A program made the position numbers and the translations under genes. From CBDDCX01 sp965226925 (GTDB lineage Bacteria; Gemmatimonadota; Gemmatimonadetes; Longimicrobiales; Gaopeijiaceae): a stretch of 64,000 bases of DNA. Every line of letters starts with the position of its first letter. Position 1 is the stretch's first letter. Where the stretch lies: contig CBDDEN010000008.1 in the NCBI GenBank assembly GCA_965226925.1, forward strand, positions 310,001 to 374,000. The letters are read 5' to 3'. The notes under the pieces were generated by a model that worked only from the letters and a program-made list of their open reading frames with translations, ran no database searches and was not told where the DNA came from. This document shows, one piece after another, positions 8,163 through 18,381 of this stretch.

Positions 8163-9098
8163 ATGTCGGGGAAACTCGCGAAAGCTGAATACATCTGGAG
8201 GGACGGAGAGGTCATAAGGTGGGAGGACGCGACGGTCCACATCCTGAGCACCGCGGTACAGTTCGGGACGTCGATGTTCGAGGGCATCCGGTGCTACGAC
8301 ACTCCCAAGGGACCCTGCGTCTTTCGACTGGGCGCACACGTCGAGAGGCTCTTTCATTCCTGTAAGATCTACCGGATGGAGCCGGAGTACTCCCGTCAGG
8401 AGATCATCGACGCGTGCCGGACAACGGTGGAGCGCAACGGCCTCAAGGACTGCTATATCCGCCCCATGGTGCTTCGGGGATACGGCGCGGCGGGCCTGAA
8501 CCCTACGGACAGTCCCATCGAAACGTACATCGCCACGTGGCCCTGGGGTGCCTACCTGGGTGAGGGCGCTCTGGAGAATGGAGTCGATGTCTGCGTGTCG
8601 TCTTGGAACCGGCCGGCCCCGAACACCTTTCCGGTTCAAGCGAAAGCGGCCGGGCACTACAACAACGCTCAGCTGATCAAGATGGAAGCCGTTGCCAACG
8701 GATATGCCGAGGGACTGGTGTTGTCCACGGAGGGTCGCCTGAGCGAGGGTGGCGGGCAGAACGTGTTCCTGGTGCGGGGTGGGGTATTGGTGACCCCCGA
8801 GCTCGACGGTTCGTTACTGCGGGGGGTCACGCGCGATGCCGTGATCACTCTGGCCGGCGACCTGGGGTTCGAGGTGCAGGAGCGCCCCGTCCCCCGCGAG
8901 GACCTCTACACGGCCGACGAAGTGTTCTTTACCGGCACGGCGACCGAAGTGACCCCCATCCGCAGCGTGGACCGTATCACGGTCGGCCAGGGGAAGGCCG
9001 GTCCGATCACGAAGGCGGTCCAGAGCCACTTCCTGTCGGTCGCCAAGGGCGAAGAGAAGGACCTGCACGGGTGGCTCACACCCGTGTGCACGGGCTAG
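8163..9098 (+). CDS. ilvE: Branched-chain amino acid aminotransferase
   Basis: A fold-type IV PLP aminotransferase of 311 residues, close to the usual IlvE length. It interconverts Val, Leu and Ile with their 2-oxo acids, using glutamate. The Schiff-base Lys is K161 in QAKAAGHYNN. Phosphate and substrate motifs include EGIRCYDT and EGRLSEGGGQNVF. The ATG at 8163 starts the conserved region; an upstream in-frame ATG at 8121 would add 14 unconserved residues. The gene is convergent with the gamma-glutamyltransferase gene, with 59 bp between the stops. Confidence 0.93.
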   Translation: MSGKLAKAEYIWRDGEVIRWEDATVHILSTAVQFGTSMFEGIRCYDTPKGPCVFRLGAHVERLFHSCKIYRMEPEYSRQEIIDACRTTVERNGLKDCYIRPMVLRGYGAAGLNPTDSPIETYIATWPWGAYLGEGALENGVDVCVSSWNRPAPNTFPVQAKAAGHYNNAQLIKMEAVANGYAEGLVLSTEGRLSEGGGQNVFLVRGGVLVTPELDGSLLRGVTRDAVITLAGDLGFEVQERPVPREDLYTADEVFFTGTATEVTPIRSVDRITVGQGKAGPITKAVQSHFLSVAKGEEKDLHGWLTPVCTG

Positions 9099-9157
9099 AA
9101 CCACCTCGGCCTAGGACGCGGCCTCTTCTTCGATAGGCGGTTCCGCCGCGGGGACGG

Positions 9158-10903
<1,746 letters not shown>

Positions 10904-10987
10904 GTGGTTCTCCCTACTCTCTCTTCGGACTGCGGATTGCTCGATTCCGAGATCTCGTGCCCCCGCGGTCGATTCCGTAACGGAGGC

Positions 10988-11422
10988 TCAAGCCTCGGAG
11001 TTCCGATCGTAGTCGACGATGTTCTCCCACTCGCTGGCGTCCGAGCGCGCCACGACGGCCACCACGGGCTCCGTGTCACTCATGTTGAACACCTCGTGCG
11101 GCACACCGGGCTCGATGAAGATGAAGTCGCCCGCCTTGTTTTCCAACGCGTGCTTCAGTCGGGGCCCGTACTCGTGTCGCACATTCCCCTCGAGGATGTA
11201 CAGCATCAGTTCGAACCCGACGTGGATGTGCGCGTACGCCACGCCGCCCGGCGGAATGGTGGCCACGTTCATGGAGAGCTGGCTGGCCCCCACGTTCTTC
11301 GCCGAGAGACCGGCCTTGTACCGGATGTTGTTCCAACCCCGGAAGGTGCCGCTGGCACGGATGGTGGAGATGCCCTCGCCTCCTTCGACCATGGCAACGA
11401 GATCTTCGGCTTCTTCGGACAT
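10988..11422 (-). CDS. Cupin-domain protein
   Basis: A 144-residue protein from ATG 11422, with one cupin domain. The metal motif is in AYAHIHVGFELMLYILEG and a second in GDFIFIEPGVPHEV. It starts 4 bp after the stop of the DUF72 gene and is probably coupled to it. It resembles cupins annotated as being of unknown function, with no substrate clue. The open frame continues upstream, but the conserved sequence begins at this Met. Confidence 0.78.
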   Translation of the reverse strand: MSEEAEDLVAMVEGGEGISTIRASGTFRGWNNIRYKAGLSAKNVGASQLSMNVATIPPGGVAYAHIHVGFELMLYILEGNVRHEYGPRLKHALENKAGDFIFIEPGVPHEVFNMSDTEPVVAVVARSDASEWENIVDYDRNSEA

Positions 11423-11426
11423 TCGG

Positions 11427-12133
11427 CTACGCCCCTGATTCCAGTTCCCTGATGAACAGGTCGGCCAAGGCCGGTCCCGCACCTTCGTCCTCGTGCTTGA
11501 AGAACACGAAGACGTCGTCCCAGCCCTGATCCTTGAAGACGTCGGCCCAACGGGTCAGCTCTCCGGGCTCGTACGCCTCCTTGCGGAGGCGAGCATATCC
11601 ATAGGAGGCCGTCGCCACCACCGGCGGGTCGTCGTCCCCACCGGTATCCGCCGCGACCATCGCGGCACCCGCGCCCCTCAAGACCTCGTAGACCTGGTCG
11701 TCGAACCAGGACGGATTACGGAACTCGAAGGCGGCCCGGAAGCCCTCCGGGAAAAGGGCCACGAAGTTGCTGAGGCGCTCGACGTCGACCTTCAGATTCG
11801 GCGGGAGCTGAAACAGGATCGGGCCTCTTCGTCCGCCGAGTTCCTCGGACACGTCGAGAAGGTAGCCGAGTTCGTCGCCGGCCTCCTTGAGCCTCTTGAA
11901 GTGCGTGATCTTGCGAGACGCCTTGAGCACGAACGAGAAGTCGTCGGGCACCTTGCCGGACCAGTCCGTCAGCACCTTCCTGGACGGCATGCGGTAGAAG
12001 GTGTTGTTGATCTCCACCGCGTTGAGTCGCTCACCGTAGTACGAGAGCATCTGCTCGTTCGGCAGGTCCTCGGATAGAAGCTCCCCTTCCACTCCTTGTA
12101 GGAGAATCCGCTGGTGCCGACCCAGTACTTCAT
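11427..12133 (-). CDS. DUF72 family protein, interrupted by a one-base deletion
   Basis: The N-terminus MKYWVGTSGFSYKEWKG (ATG at 12133) is the classic DUF72 start, but its frame runs off at about 12071. From there the other frame continues the family: EDLPNEQMLSYYGERLNAVE and then NNTFYRMP. Restoring one G at about 12070-12072 (CCGAG to CCGGAG) joins the two into about 236 residues, a normal length. DUF72 is a TIM-barrel family of unknown activity, and the later EFRNPSWF motif is typical. The gene sits between an SDR and a cupin gene. Either a sequencing indel or a recent inactivating mutation would explain the break. Confidence 0.85.
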
Positions 12134-12206
12134 CTTCTGGCCGCGCCGGGAGGCGTCCGAGTCGCCGGAGTACTCCGACGACGGGCCAACAGCCGCCGAC
12201 CGGCCA

Positions 12207-13127
12207 CTAGAGGAGGTAACCGCCGTCGATGGGGATGACTGCCCCCGTGATGTGTCTCGCCGCCTCGGAACACAGGAAGAGCACCACGCTGGCCACGTCT
12301 TGGGGATCGCCCAATCGGCCCAACACACTCCGCTCACGCGCCAGGTCCAGAATCTCCGCCGGCACGCCGGCCGTGAGGCGGGTCGTTCGGATGTAGCCGG
12401 GTGCGACCGCGTTCACATTGATGTTCTTGGGGCCGAGCTCCACGGCGGCGCTGCGCGTAAAGCCGATGATCCCGGCCTTGGACGCGGCGTAGTTGGCGAT
12501 CCCGAACTCGCTCTGGAGTCCGTGCACGGAAGTGATGTTGACGATCTTGCCCCACTCCTGGGCACGCAGATGCGGCGCCGTCGCCCGCGTGAGGTTGAAG
12601 ACGCCGGTGAGGTTGGTGTCCAGAACGGTGGACCACTCCTCGTCGTCCATGCGCCAGAGGGCCCGGTCGCGCCCGACTCCCGCGTTGTTCACCACGATGT
12701 GGACGCCGCCGAGACGCTCGACGACCTGATCGACGAAGGCGTTGACCTGATCGGACTCTCGAACGTCACACGCCACCGAGAGCACCCGCGCCTCCATCTC
12801 CCGCACACACGCCGCCACGTTCCGGGCCTCGATCCGGGACTCCTCTCCAGTCTCGAGGTAACAGAACGCCACATGGGCTCCAGCCCTGGCCAGGTCCATG
12901 ACGATGGCACGGCCAATTCCGGAGGACCCGCCGCTGACCACCGCCACCTTCCCCCTCAGCCCCTCTAGGTTGAGCACAGGCTGAGCACGAGTCTGGACCC
13001 CGACCTCGTCGAGGAGCTGCTCCACGACGTCCTCTACGTCCGGGGATTCCGCCGTTCCGATGCGCTCCTGCTCGGACGGCCCGTCCACCAGCGCCGCGTC
13101 GATGTCGTCAGGTCTTTTCTCGGACAT
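12207..13127 (-). CDS. SDR-family oxidoreductase, FabG-like, with N-terminal extension
   Basis: A classical SDR of about 306 residues from ATG 13127. The Rossmann loop SGGSSGIGRA, the NNAGVG motif, the catalytic Ser in NITSVHG and the YAASK catalytic pair are all present, as is the C-terminal IPIDGGYLL. About 55 acidic residues precede the dehydrogenase domain, an unusual extension for FabG. It may be an acetoacetyl-CoA or 3-oxoacyl reductase; the substrate is unknown. It is followed at 73 bp by the DUF72 gene. Confidence 0.85.
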   Translation of the reverse strand: MSEKRPDDIDAALVDGPSEQERIGTAESPDVEDVVEQLLDEVGVQTRAQPVLNLEGLRGKVAVVSGGSSGIGRAIVMDLARAGAHVAFCYLETGEESRIEARNVAACVREMEARVLSVACDVRESDQVNAFVDQVVERLGGVHIVVNNAGVGRDRALWRMDDEEWSTVLDTNLTGVFNLTRATAPHLRAQEWGKIVNITSVHGLQSEFGIANYAASKAGIIGFTRSAAVELGPKNINVNAVAPGYIRTTRLTAGVPAEILDLARERSVLGRLGDPQDVASVVLFLCSEAARHITGAVIPIDGGYLL

Positions 13128-13203
13128 GTGTCCACGGAAATGCCACAGGGTCACGGCCGGCCGGGATCGGGAGGCCGCAACGTAGCGGGAAACGCCCGTT
13201 TAC

Positions 13204-13264
13204 GGGATGGTAGGGATCGAACCCCGCCTTCCGCAACGGAAGGCTCGGCCAAGTGCTCCCGTCA
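13204..13264 (-). other. tRNA-like remnant or hairpin
   Basis: Read on the minus strand, the ends ACGGGA and TCCCGT can pair as a 6-bp acceptor-like stem. CCTTC/GAAGG closes a 7-nt loop CGTTGCG in the anticodon-arm position. GGGGTTCGATCCC looks like a T-arm whose loop lacks one base. The whole is only about 61 nt, its D-arm is too short and loop position 33 is not T, so it is not a functional tRNA as written. It could be a degraded tRNA, a damaged reading, or simply a hairpin (13226-13244) after the LeuA-like gene. Confidence 0.3.
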
Positions 13265-14498
13265 GTTCCGCCCGAGAAGCGCTCGGATCTCGGCTTCGGT
13301 CAGCGTGTGGTCCGTGGCCTTGGCGGCGGCGAAGAGTGTGCGGCAATCGTCGTCGTCGTCGGGGTCGAACCCGTGGGCCGTCAGCCAGGCCTTGACGTTC
13401 GAGAGTCCGGACATGGGCCCGATCTCGATCTCCTGCACCCTCCCCACCATAGAGGCGGGCACACCCGAGTAGATGCGGTCGGCCAGCCACGCGTCCCCTT
13501 TGGCTGCAGCCTTCACGATGGCAGCCGCGTGTACTTCCAGTACCCGTGCGGAACGCATAGCGGCCCACGACCGGGTAGCTGCTCGTGAGGGGCACCTGGC
13601 AGGCTTCCGCGGCGACGCGGCAGTACTCGGGCAGTCGCGTGAGATCAGCGTCGTGGAGGCCGAGTAGCTTGAGGTTCACCAGGAGCAGGTCCATCTCCAC
13701 GTTGCCCACCCGCTCTCCGATTCCGAGGGCGGTGCCGTGGATCCGCGTGGCGCCGGCCTCGATGGCCGCGAGAGCGTTCGCCAACCCCAGCCCCCGGTCG
13801 CGGTGGCCATGCCAATCCACCCCTACGTCCTCGCCCGACGGCCCGACGATCTCCTCGACTACGAAGCGGACCAGGGCACGCGCGCCGTCGGGAGTGGCGT
13901 GGCCCACCGTGTCTGCCACGCAGAGCAGGCGCGCTCCCCACTCGATCGCGCGGCCGTACAGCGCACGCAGCGTCTCGGGTCTCGCGCGCACCGTGTCCTC
14001 GGTCACGAACATGACGGGCAGACCCTCAGCCACCGCGAACGTCACCGCCTCCTCGGACACGTGGAGCATCTTGTCGAGCGTCCAGTCCTCGGCGTATTGC
14101 CGGATCGGGGAGCTCCCGATGAAGGTGCAGGCCTCAATCGCGAGGCCTACGCTCTGGGAGATCTCGGCGATGGGTCGTACGTCGGCCACGACCGTGCGAG
14201 CGGCACAGTTGGCCTCGATGGACAGATCCGCCTCCACGATCTCGCGGGCGAGGGCCTCGACCGCCTCGACGGCTCGCGGCCCGGCCCCGGGAAGCCCGAT
14301 GTCCGCCGTGTGGATGCCGAGCTCGTCCATGAGATGGAGCAGCCGGATCTTGGCTTCGATGGGCGGGTCTACGACAGAGGGATTCTGAAGTCCGTCCCGC
14401 AGCGTCTCGTCATCGAGTTCGATGTCGGCTACCGAACCCCAATCGAACGCGGCGGTGTCGGCCGAGTTCCAGTCGTAAATGAGGTCCTGCTCGTCCAT
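13262..14498 (-). CDS. LeuA/homocitrate synthase-like enzyme, frameshifted near the C-terminus
   Basis: A DRE-TIM metallolyase of about 411 residues if one base is removed. The active-site motif is DETLRDG (30-36). HGHRDRGLGLANA supplies the metal-binding histidines, and GERVGNVEMD resembles the LeuA GERAGN motif. The N-terminal frame reads through PVVGRYAFRTGTG and then turns to nonsense. The other frame resumes with VHAAAIVKAAAKGD at about 13535. Deleting one T of CTT there (plus strand) restores the reading. By family it condenses acetyl-CoA or a related acyl-CoA with a 2-oxo acid; the substrate is unassigned. Confidence 0.82.
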
Positions 14499-14661
14499 GG
14501 CCGCGTACCTTGAGTCGCCGATCGGTGAGGCCGCCGGGTCCAGCCCGTGCATGCACGCAAGATAGTCGGCGCCGTGGGAATGCTACAGGTAGCCCGAGCA
14601 CTCTCGAGGGAATCGCCTGGTGCGGTTTGACGGGGTCGGGGCGGCCCCCGAGCTTGGGGCC

Positions 14662-15873
14662 ATGCCTCGACCCACCTCGCCCGATGTGACGGCCCTGCGG
14701 GACCATCCGGGCGTTCGCGCGGCCCGTGACCACATCATGGACACGGACGATCGCACTTTACGAGATCAAGCGGAACTCACGGAGATCCCCTCTCCGACGT
14801 TCAGCGAGGAGGCGCGCGCACGGCGCATGGCGGAGCTCCTGCAGGAGGCAGGGCTACTCTCGGTCGGCACTGACGAAGTCGGGAACGTCATGGGGACGCG
14901 TCTGGGACTGCAGACCGGACGTCCGGTAGTCATTGCGGCCCACCTGGACACCGTGTTTCCCATCGGGACGGACCTCACGGTCCGTTTCGAGGACGACGTG
15001 CTTCGAGCTCCCGGCATCTCCGACGACGGGCGTGGCCTGGCAGCACTCGCCGCCGTGGCCAGAGCACTCGGCCGGAGCGAGGTAACGACCCGGAGGCCCA
15101 TTCTGTTCGTGGCCACGGTGGCGGAGGAAGGCAGTGGGGACCTTGGGGGCGTGAAGCACGTCTTCCGCGACGGAGGGCCGGCCCAGGACGCATGCGCCTT
15201 CATCTCACTCGATGGCGCGGGGACCGGGAGCATCGTGAGCCGAGCAGTCGGCGTCCGTCGCTTCCGCGTCACGGTGAACGGACGAGGCGGGCACTCCTGG
15301 ACGGACTGGGGGAGTCCCAACCCGATTCACGCCCTTGGACGCGCCGTAGGGGCGTTGGCCGCCTGGCCACCGCCGACGCAGCCGACCCTTACCCTTACCG
15401 TCTCGCGTGTCGGGGGGGGCAGCACCGTGAACACGATCCCGGTCGAGGCCTGGGCGGAAATCGATGTGCGCAGCGAGTCCGAGCAGCACCTCGACGTCGC
15501 CGAGCAGCGGGTTCGGGCCGTAATGGACCGATCGGTGGATGAGGAGAACACTGGAGCCTCGGATGATTCCCACAAGCTCGCCCTCGACATCACGACGATC
15601 GGCCTGAGACCGGCCGGCGCGACGGCCAGGGAGTCCCCGCTCGTGCAGGCGGCGCTATGCGCGACTCGAGCCTTCGACGTCGAGCCCAAGCTGGTGGCCT
15701 CATCCACGGACGCCAATCTCCCGATGTCGCTGGGGATTCCGGCCATCACCCTGGGAGCCGGGGGAACCGCAGGCGGGGCCCACTCGCTCGAGGAGTGGTA
15801 TCGCAACACCGGAGGGCCCGAGGGAGTCTGCCGCGCGCTTTACACGGCTCTGCTGGTGGCGGAGCTCGGCTGA
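14662..15873 (+). CDS. M20-family metallopeptidase
   Basis: A 403-residue M20 peptidase from ATG 14662. AHLDT (H94, D96) is the first metal and catalytic motif, the SDDG pair (121/122) the bridging Asp, and EEG (E155, E156) the catalytic base and second ligand. HSLEEWY near the end contains the last His. The middle dimerisation domain begins at the GGHSW segment. The fold resembles PepT and acetylornithine deacetylase relatives; no signal peptide, so a cytosolic di- or tripeptidase is likely. Its 3' end overlaps that of the convergent nucleotidyltransferase gene by 34 bp. Confidence 0.85.
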   Translation: MPRPTSPDVTALRDHPGVRAARDHIMDTDDRTLRDQAELTEIPSPTFSEEARARRMAELLQEAGLLSVGTDEVGNVMGTRLGLQTGRPVVIAAHLDTVFPIGTDLTVRFEDDVLRAPGISDDGRGLAALAAVARALGRSEVTTRRPILFVATVAEEGSGDLGGVKHVFRDGGPAQDACAFISLDGAGTGSIVSRAVGVRRFRVTVNGRGGHSWTDWGSPNPIHALGRAVGALAAWPPPTQPTLTLTVSRVGGGSTVNTIPVEAWAEIDVRSESEQHLDVAEQRVRAVMDRSVDEENTGASDDSHKLALDITTIGLRPAGATARESPLVQAALCATRAFDVEPKLVASSTDANLPMSLGIPAITLGAGGTAGGAHSLEEWYRNTGGPEGVCRALYTALLVAELG

Positions 15874-16868
15874 CCGCCGACGATCTCCGAGTGGTCGACC
15901 ACGCTTAGCTGACCCTGAAACCCCCTCACCCGACAGTGAGACCCCACCAGCGAGTCCCTGAGGTCGGAGCCCTCGATGACGGAGTCGGTTCCGACCATCG
16001 TGTCAGCCAGCGTGCAGCCCTCGACGCGGGTGCCGGACTCGACGGTGACGTTGGGGCCGAGGGTGCTGCCGGAGACGAACGCACCGGCCTCGACGCGAAC
16101 CGGCTCGATGATCTCGCTTCCCTTGACCGTCGCGGACCCGTCGACGCCCGCCCGTCCGCTCTCCAGTAGATGCCGATTCGTGTCGAGCAGCGTGTCCGGC
16201 TTACCGCAGTCGTACCAACCCGCCACCGGAGCCACCTGGATCTTGGCTCCGTGATCGACCATGTACTGAAAGGCGTCGGTGAGGTAGAACTCGCCGGATG
16301 GCCCCGGCTCGGCGGCGAGGGTATGGGCGACTCCCTCGAACAAGAGTTGCCAATCCCTGATGTAGTAGAGGCCGATGTTGGCGAGCTTGGAGATGGGCTC
16401 GGAAGGCTTCTCGACGATACGCTCCATGTGGCCGTCCTCGTCCGTCAGGATGACCCCGTAGCGCTGATAGTCCTCCACCTCTTTGGCCCAGATGACGCCG
16501 GCGGCGCTCTCGTCGAGCCTGTTTACGAGCGTGAGGTCGGAGTCGGACAGGGTGTCGACGAACAGGATGAGCGCCTCGTCGTCCACGTAGGGCTCGGCCA
16601 GCGCCACCGCTCCGGCCGTGCCGTCCTGCACCTCCTGGACCACGTAGTGGGCCGTGATGTGCGGATAAGCCTCCGCGACGTATGCCTCGATGACCTCCCG
16701 GAGATAGCCGACGACGAAGACGATCTCGTCCACGCCGAGTTCAACGAGGTCGTCCAGGATGTAGCTCATCACCGGCCGGCCGGCCACGTGGACCATGGGC
16801 TTTGGCGTGATGTGGGTATGGGGACGGAGCCGCGTACCCTTCCCCGCCAGTGGAATGATAGCTTTCAT
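15840..16868 (-). CDS. Sugar-1-phosphate nucleotidyltransferase with left-handed beta-helix tail
   Basis: A 342-residue protein from ATG 16868. The N-terminal GT-A nucleotidyltransferase domain shows LAGKGTRLRP (7-16) and a KPM substrate motif. The C-terminal 100 or so residues show hexapeptide-type repeats (VEAGAFVSGS, LGPNVTVESG, RVEGCTL). It resembles RmlA-long and archaeal-type glucose-1-phosphate thymidylyltransferases. It would make an NDP-sugar for cell-surface polysaccharide. The sugar is not determinable. No glycan genes are adjacent. Confidence 0.83.
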   Translation of the reverse strand: MKAIIPLAGKGTRLRPHTHITPKPMVHVAGRPVMSYILDDLVELGVDEIVFVVGYLREVIEAYVAEAYPHITAHYVVQEVQDGTAGAVALAEPYVDDEALILFVDTLSDSDLTLVNRLDESAAGVIWAKEVEDYQRYGVILTDEDGHMERIVEKPSEPISKLANIGLYYIRDWQLLFEGVAHTLAAEPGPSGEFYLTDAFQYMVDHGAKIQVAPVAGWYDCGKPDTLLDTNRHLLESGRAGVDGSATVKGSEIIEPVRVEAGAFVSGSTLGPNVTVESGTRVEGCTLADTMVGTDSVIEGSDLRDSLVGSHCRVRGFQGQLSVVDHSEIVGGQPSSATSRAV

Positions 16869-17433
16869 GTGGCGGACATTACCGGGCCGGGGTATCGGGT
16901 GCAATCGACGAAGGGGGAACACTGGTGAGCAGTGCGGGTCAAGACATTCGCTGCCGATCGACTCGTCCTTGTCTATCTCCCAGGAGATTAGCGGGTTGCT
17001 GAGAGAACGCCTCGAGCGAGCCCTCACCACCAATCGGGCAGAGACCGACCCCAGGTCCGAGGAATCCCGGCTTCAGGGACGCACCTACGCTATTCCCTTC
17101 GACCAGGTTTGGGGCGCGTGTCTCGTCCTCGTCCAGGCCAGGCGGCGCTGGACGCTTCTCCAGGCCAACGATCTGGAGGGTTTCATTCGTGTCAGATGCC
17201 AGACGCTCGTGTTCAAGTTCGTCGACGATCTGGAGATCCGGATCGGCCTGGACGACAACGCCATGACTCGGGTCGACGTCAAGTCCCGGTCCCGCAAGGG
17301 ACGAGCGGACCTGGGGACCAACGCCCGCCGGATCGGCCGACTGCTGAGAGGCCTGGACCGCAGGCTGAACGCCGGGGCGGGAACGATCCTCGATCCGACG
17401 GCCCACGAGACGCGGACCGTGGAAGCTGGATGA
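16867..17433 (+). CDS. DUF1499-like protein
   Basis: The conserved part runs from about 17080 to 17420: YAIPFDQVWGACLVLV, then a WTLLQANDLEGFI stretch and DVKSRSRKGRADLG. This pattern, including the final segment RIGRLLRGLD, is that of the DUF1499 family, whose role is unknown. The start is uncertain: ATG 16867 gives 188 residues but overlaps the divergent nucleotidyltransferase start, and TTG 16969 would give a shorter form. The stop overlaps the next gene as ATGA. Confidence 0.7.
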   Translation: MWRTLPGRGIGCNRRRGNTGEQCGSRHSLPIDSSLSISQEISGLLRERLERALTTNRAETDPRSEESRLQGRTYAIPFDQVWGACLVLVQARRRWTLLQANDLEGFIRVRCQTLVFKFVDDLEIRIGLDDNAMTRVDVKSRSRKGRADLGTNARRIGRLLRGLDRRLNAGAGTILDPTAHETRTVEAG

Positions 17434-18377
17434 CGGACGGAAGCTCCGTTCGACCCGGGGCTCTGCTAGCAGTGTTCGTCCTCCTGACCGGTTGCGGACA
17501 GGACGCCCCACAGCCAGCCGCGTCCGCCCGGGGGCCCGCACCCGCGGCGGGCCCCGAGCGAAACCTGGACGATCGCATTTACGAACGGAACGTCGTGTTC
17601 ATGACGGTGGACGCCGACAGCACCATCATCGTGCCGTGGCTGTTTCGGTCCTCCGCCTCGCAGTCGGGTGTCGAGCGGACCGCGGAGGCGTGGCTCGCGC
17701 GAGCCGGTCTCTGGGAGCCGTTCTTCTCCGACCGATGGGATTCCCCTTCGACCCGATCCCCTTTCCGTATTCACCCGCACGGGCCGATGGATCTCGTGGT
17801 TGGACCGGAGGGCGTGCTCGATGAAATCCTCTACGAGGAGGGACCCAGACAACTGGAGGTGATCATCGACGAGGGGATGTCGGACTGGAGCGGCAGCCGT
17901 GGAGAGACGTTCCACATTCACCAGGGGGCGGCATACTTCGGAGATCTGCGGATCGAGGGCCTGGTCCTCGACATGAGCCGGGTCTTGCTCCGCGAGGAAC
18001 CGTCTCCCGGTGAGTGGATGTTCCTTACCGGACCGGGACGATTGGCTCTCGTGATTGAACAGACGAGCCTATCCGACAACTACCAAGCGTGGGGCCGAAG
18101 GGGCGACGAGGAGTACCGATGGCCGGAGATGGAGGTGGAGTGGAGTTTCGTGCGATCCTTCGAAGAGGCGCGTCGCGACGTCCCCGTCGCCTGGGAGCTT
18201 CGGTCGAGCGACGGCGCGGTCAGTCTTTCACTCGCCAGCTCCGGCATGGAGTTGCGAGCCGTGCCGGGAGCAGGACCGCTCCTTCCCGTGGAGGGGCTTT
18301 ATCAGGTCTCGGGCACCGTGGTCATGGCAGGAGATTCTCTGGACGTGCGAGGACTCGTGCGCCACGTGCAGAGGTAG
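17430..18377 (+). CDS. Predicted lipoprotein of unknown function
   Basis: A 315-residue protein with lipobox LLTGC (Cys22) after a short hydrophobic stretch, followed by a low-complexity Pro/Ala linker to about residue 45. The mature domain is beta-rich and acidic, with many Trp. No family recognised. The ATG at 17430 overlaps the previous stop as ATGA, and the DUF445 gene follows after 4 bp, so this is the middle gene of a three-gene operon. Confidence 0.65.
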   Translation: MTDGSSVRPGALLAVFVLLTGCGQDAPQPAASARGPAPAAGPERNLDDRIYERNVVFMTVDADSTIIVPWLFRSSASQSGVERTAEAWLARAGLWEPFFSDRWDSPSTRSPFRIHPHGPMDLVVGPEGVLDEILYEEGPRQLEVIIDEGMSDWSGSRGETFHIHQGAAYFGDLRIEGLVLDMSRVLLREEPSPGEWMFLTGPGRLALVIEQTSLSDNYQAWGRRGDEEYRWPEMEVEWSFVRSFEEARRDVPVAWELRSSDGAVSLSLASSGMELRAVPGAGPLLPVEGLYQVSGTVVMAGDSLDVRGLVRHVQR

Positions 18378-18381
18378 CCGC

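Noticed and set aside
8127..8165. T-arm-like TGTTCGAATCGG near the ilvE start
   Set aside because: The flanks do not pair as a T stem and no acceptor or anticodon arm is found.
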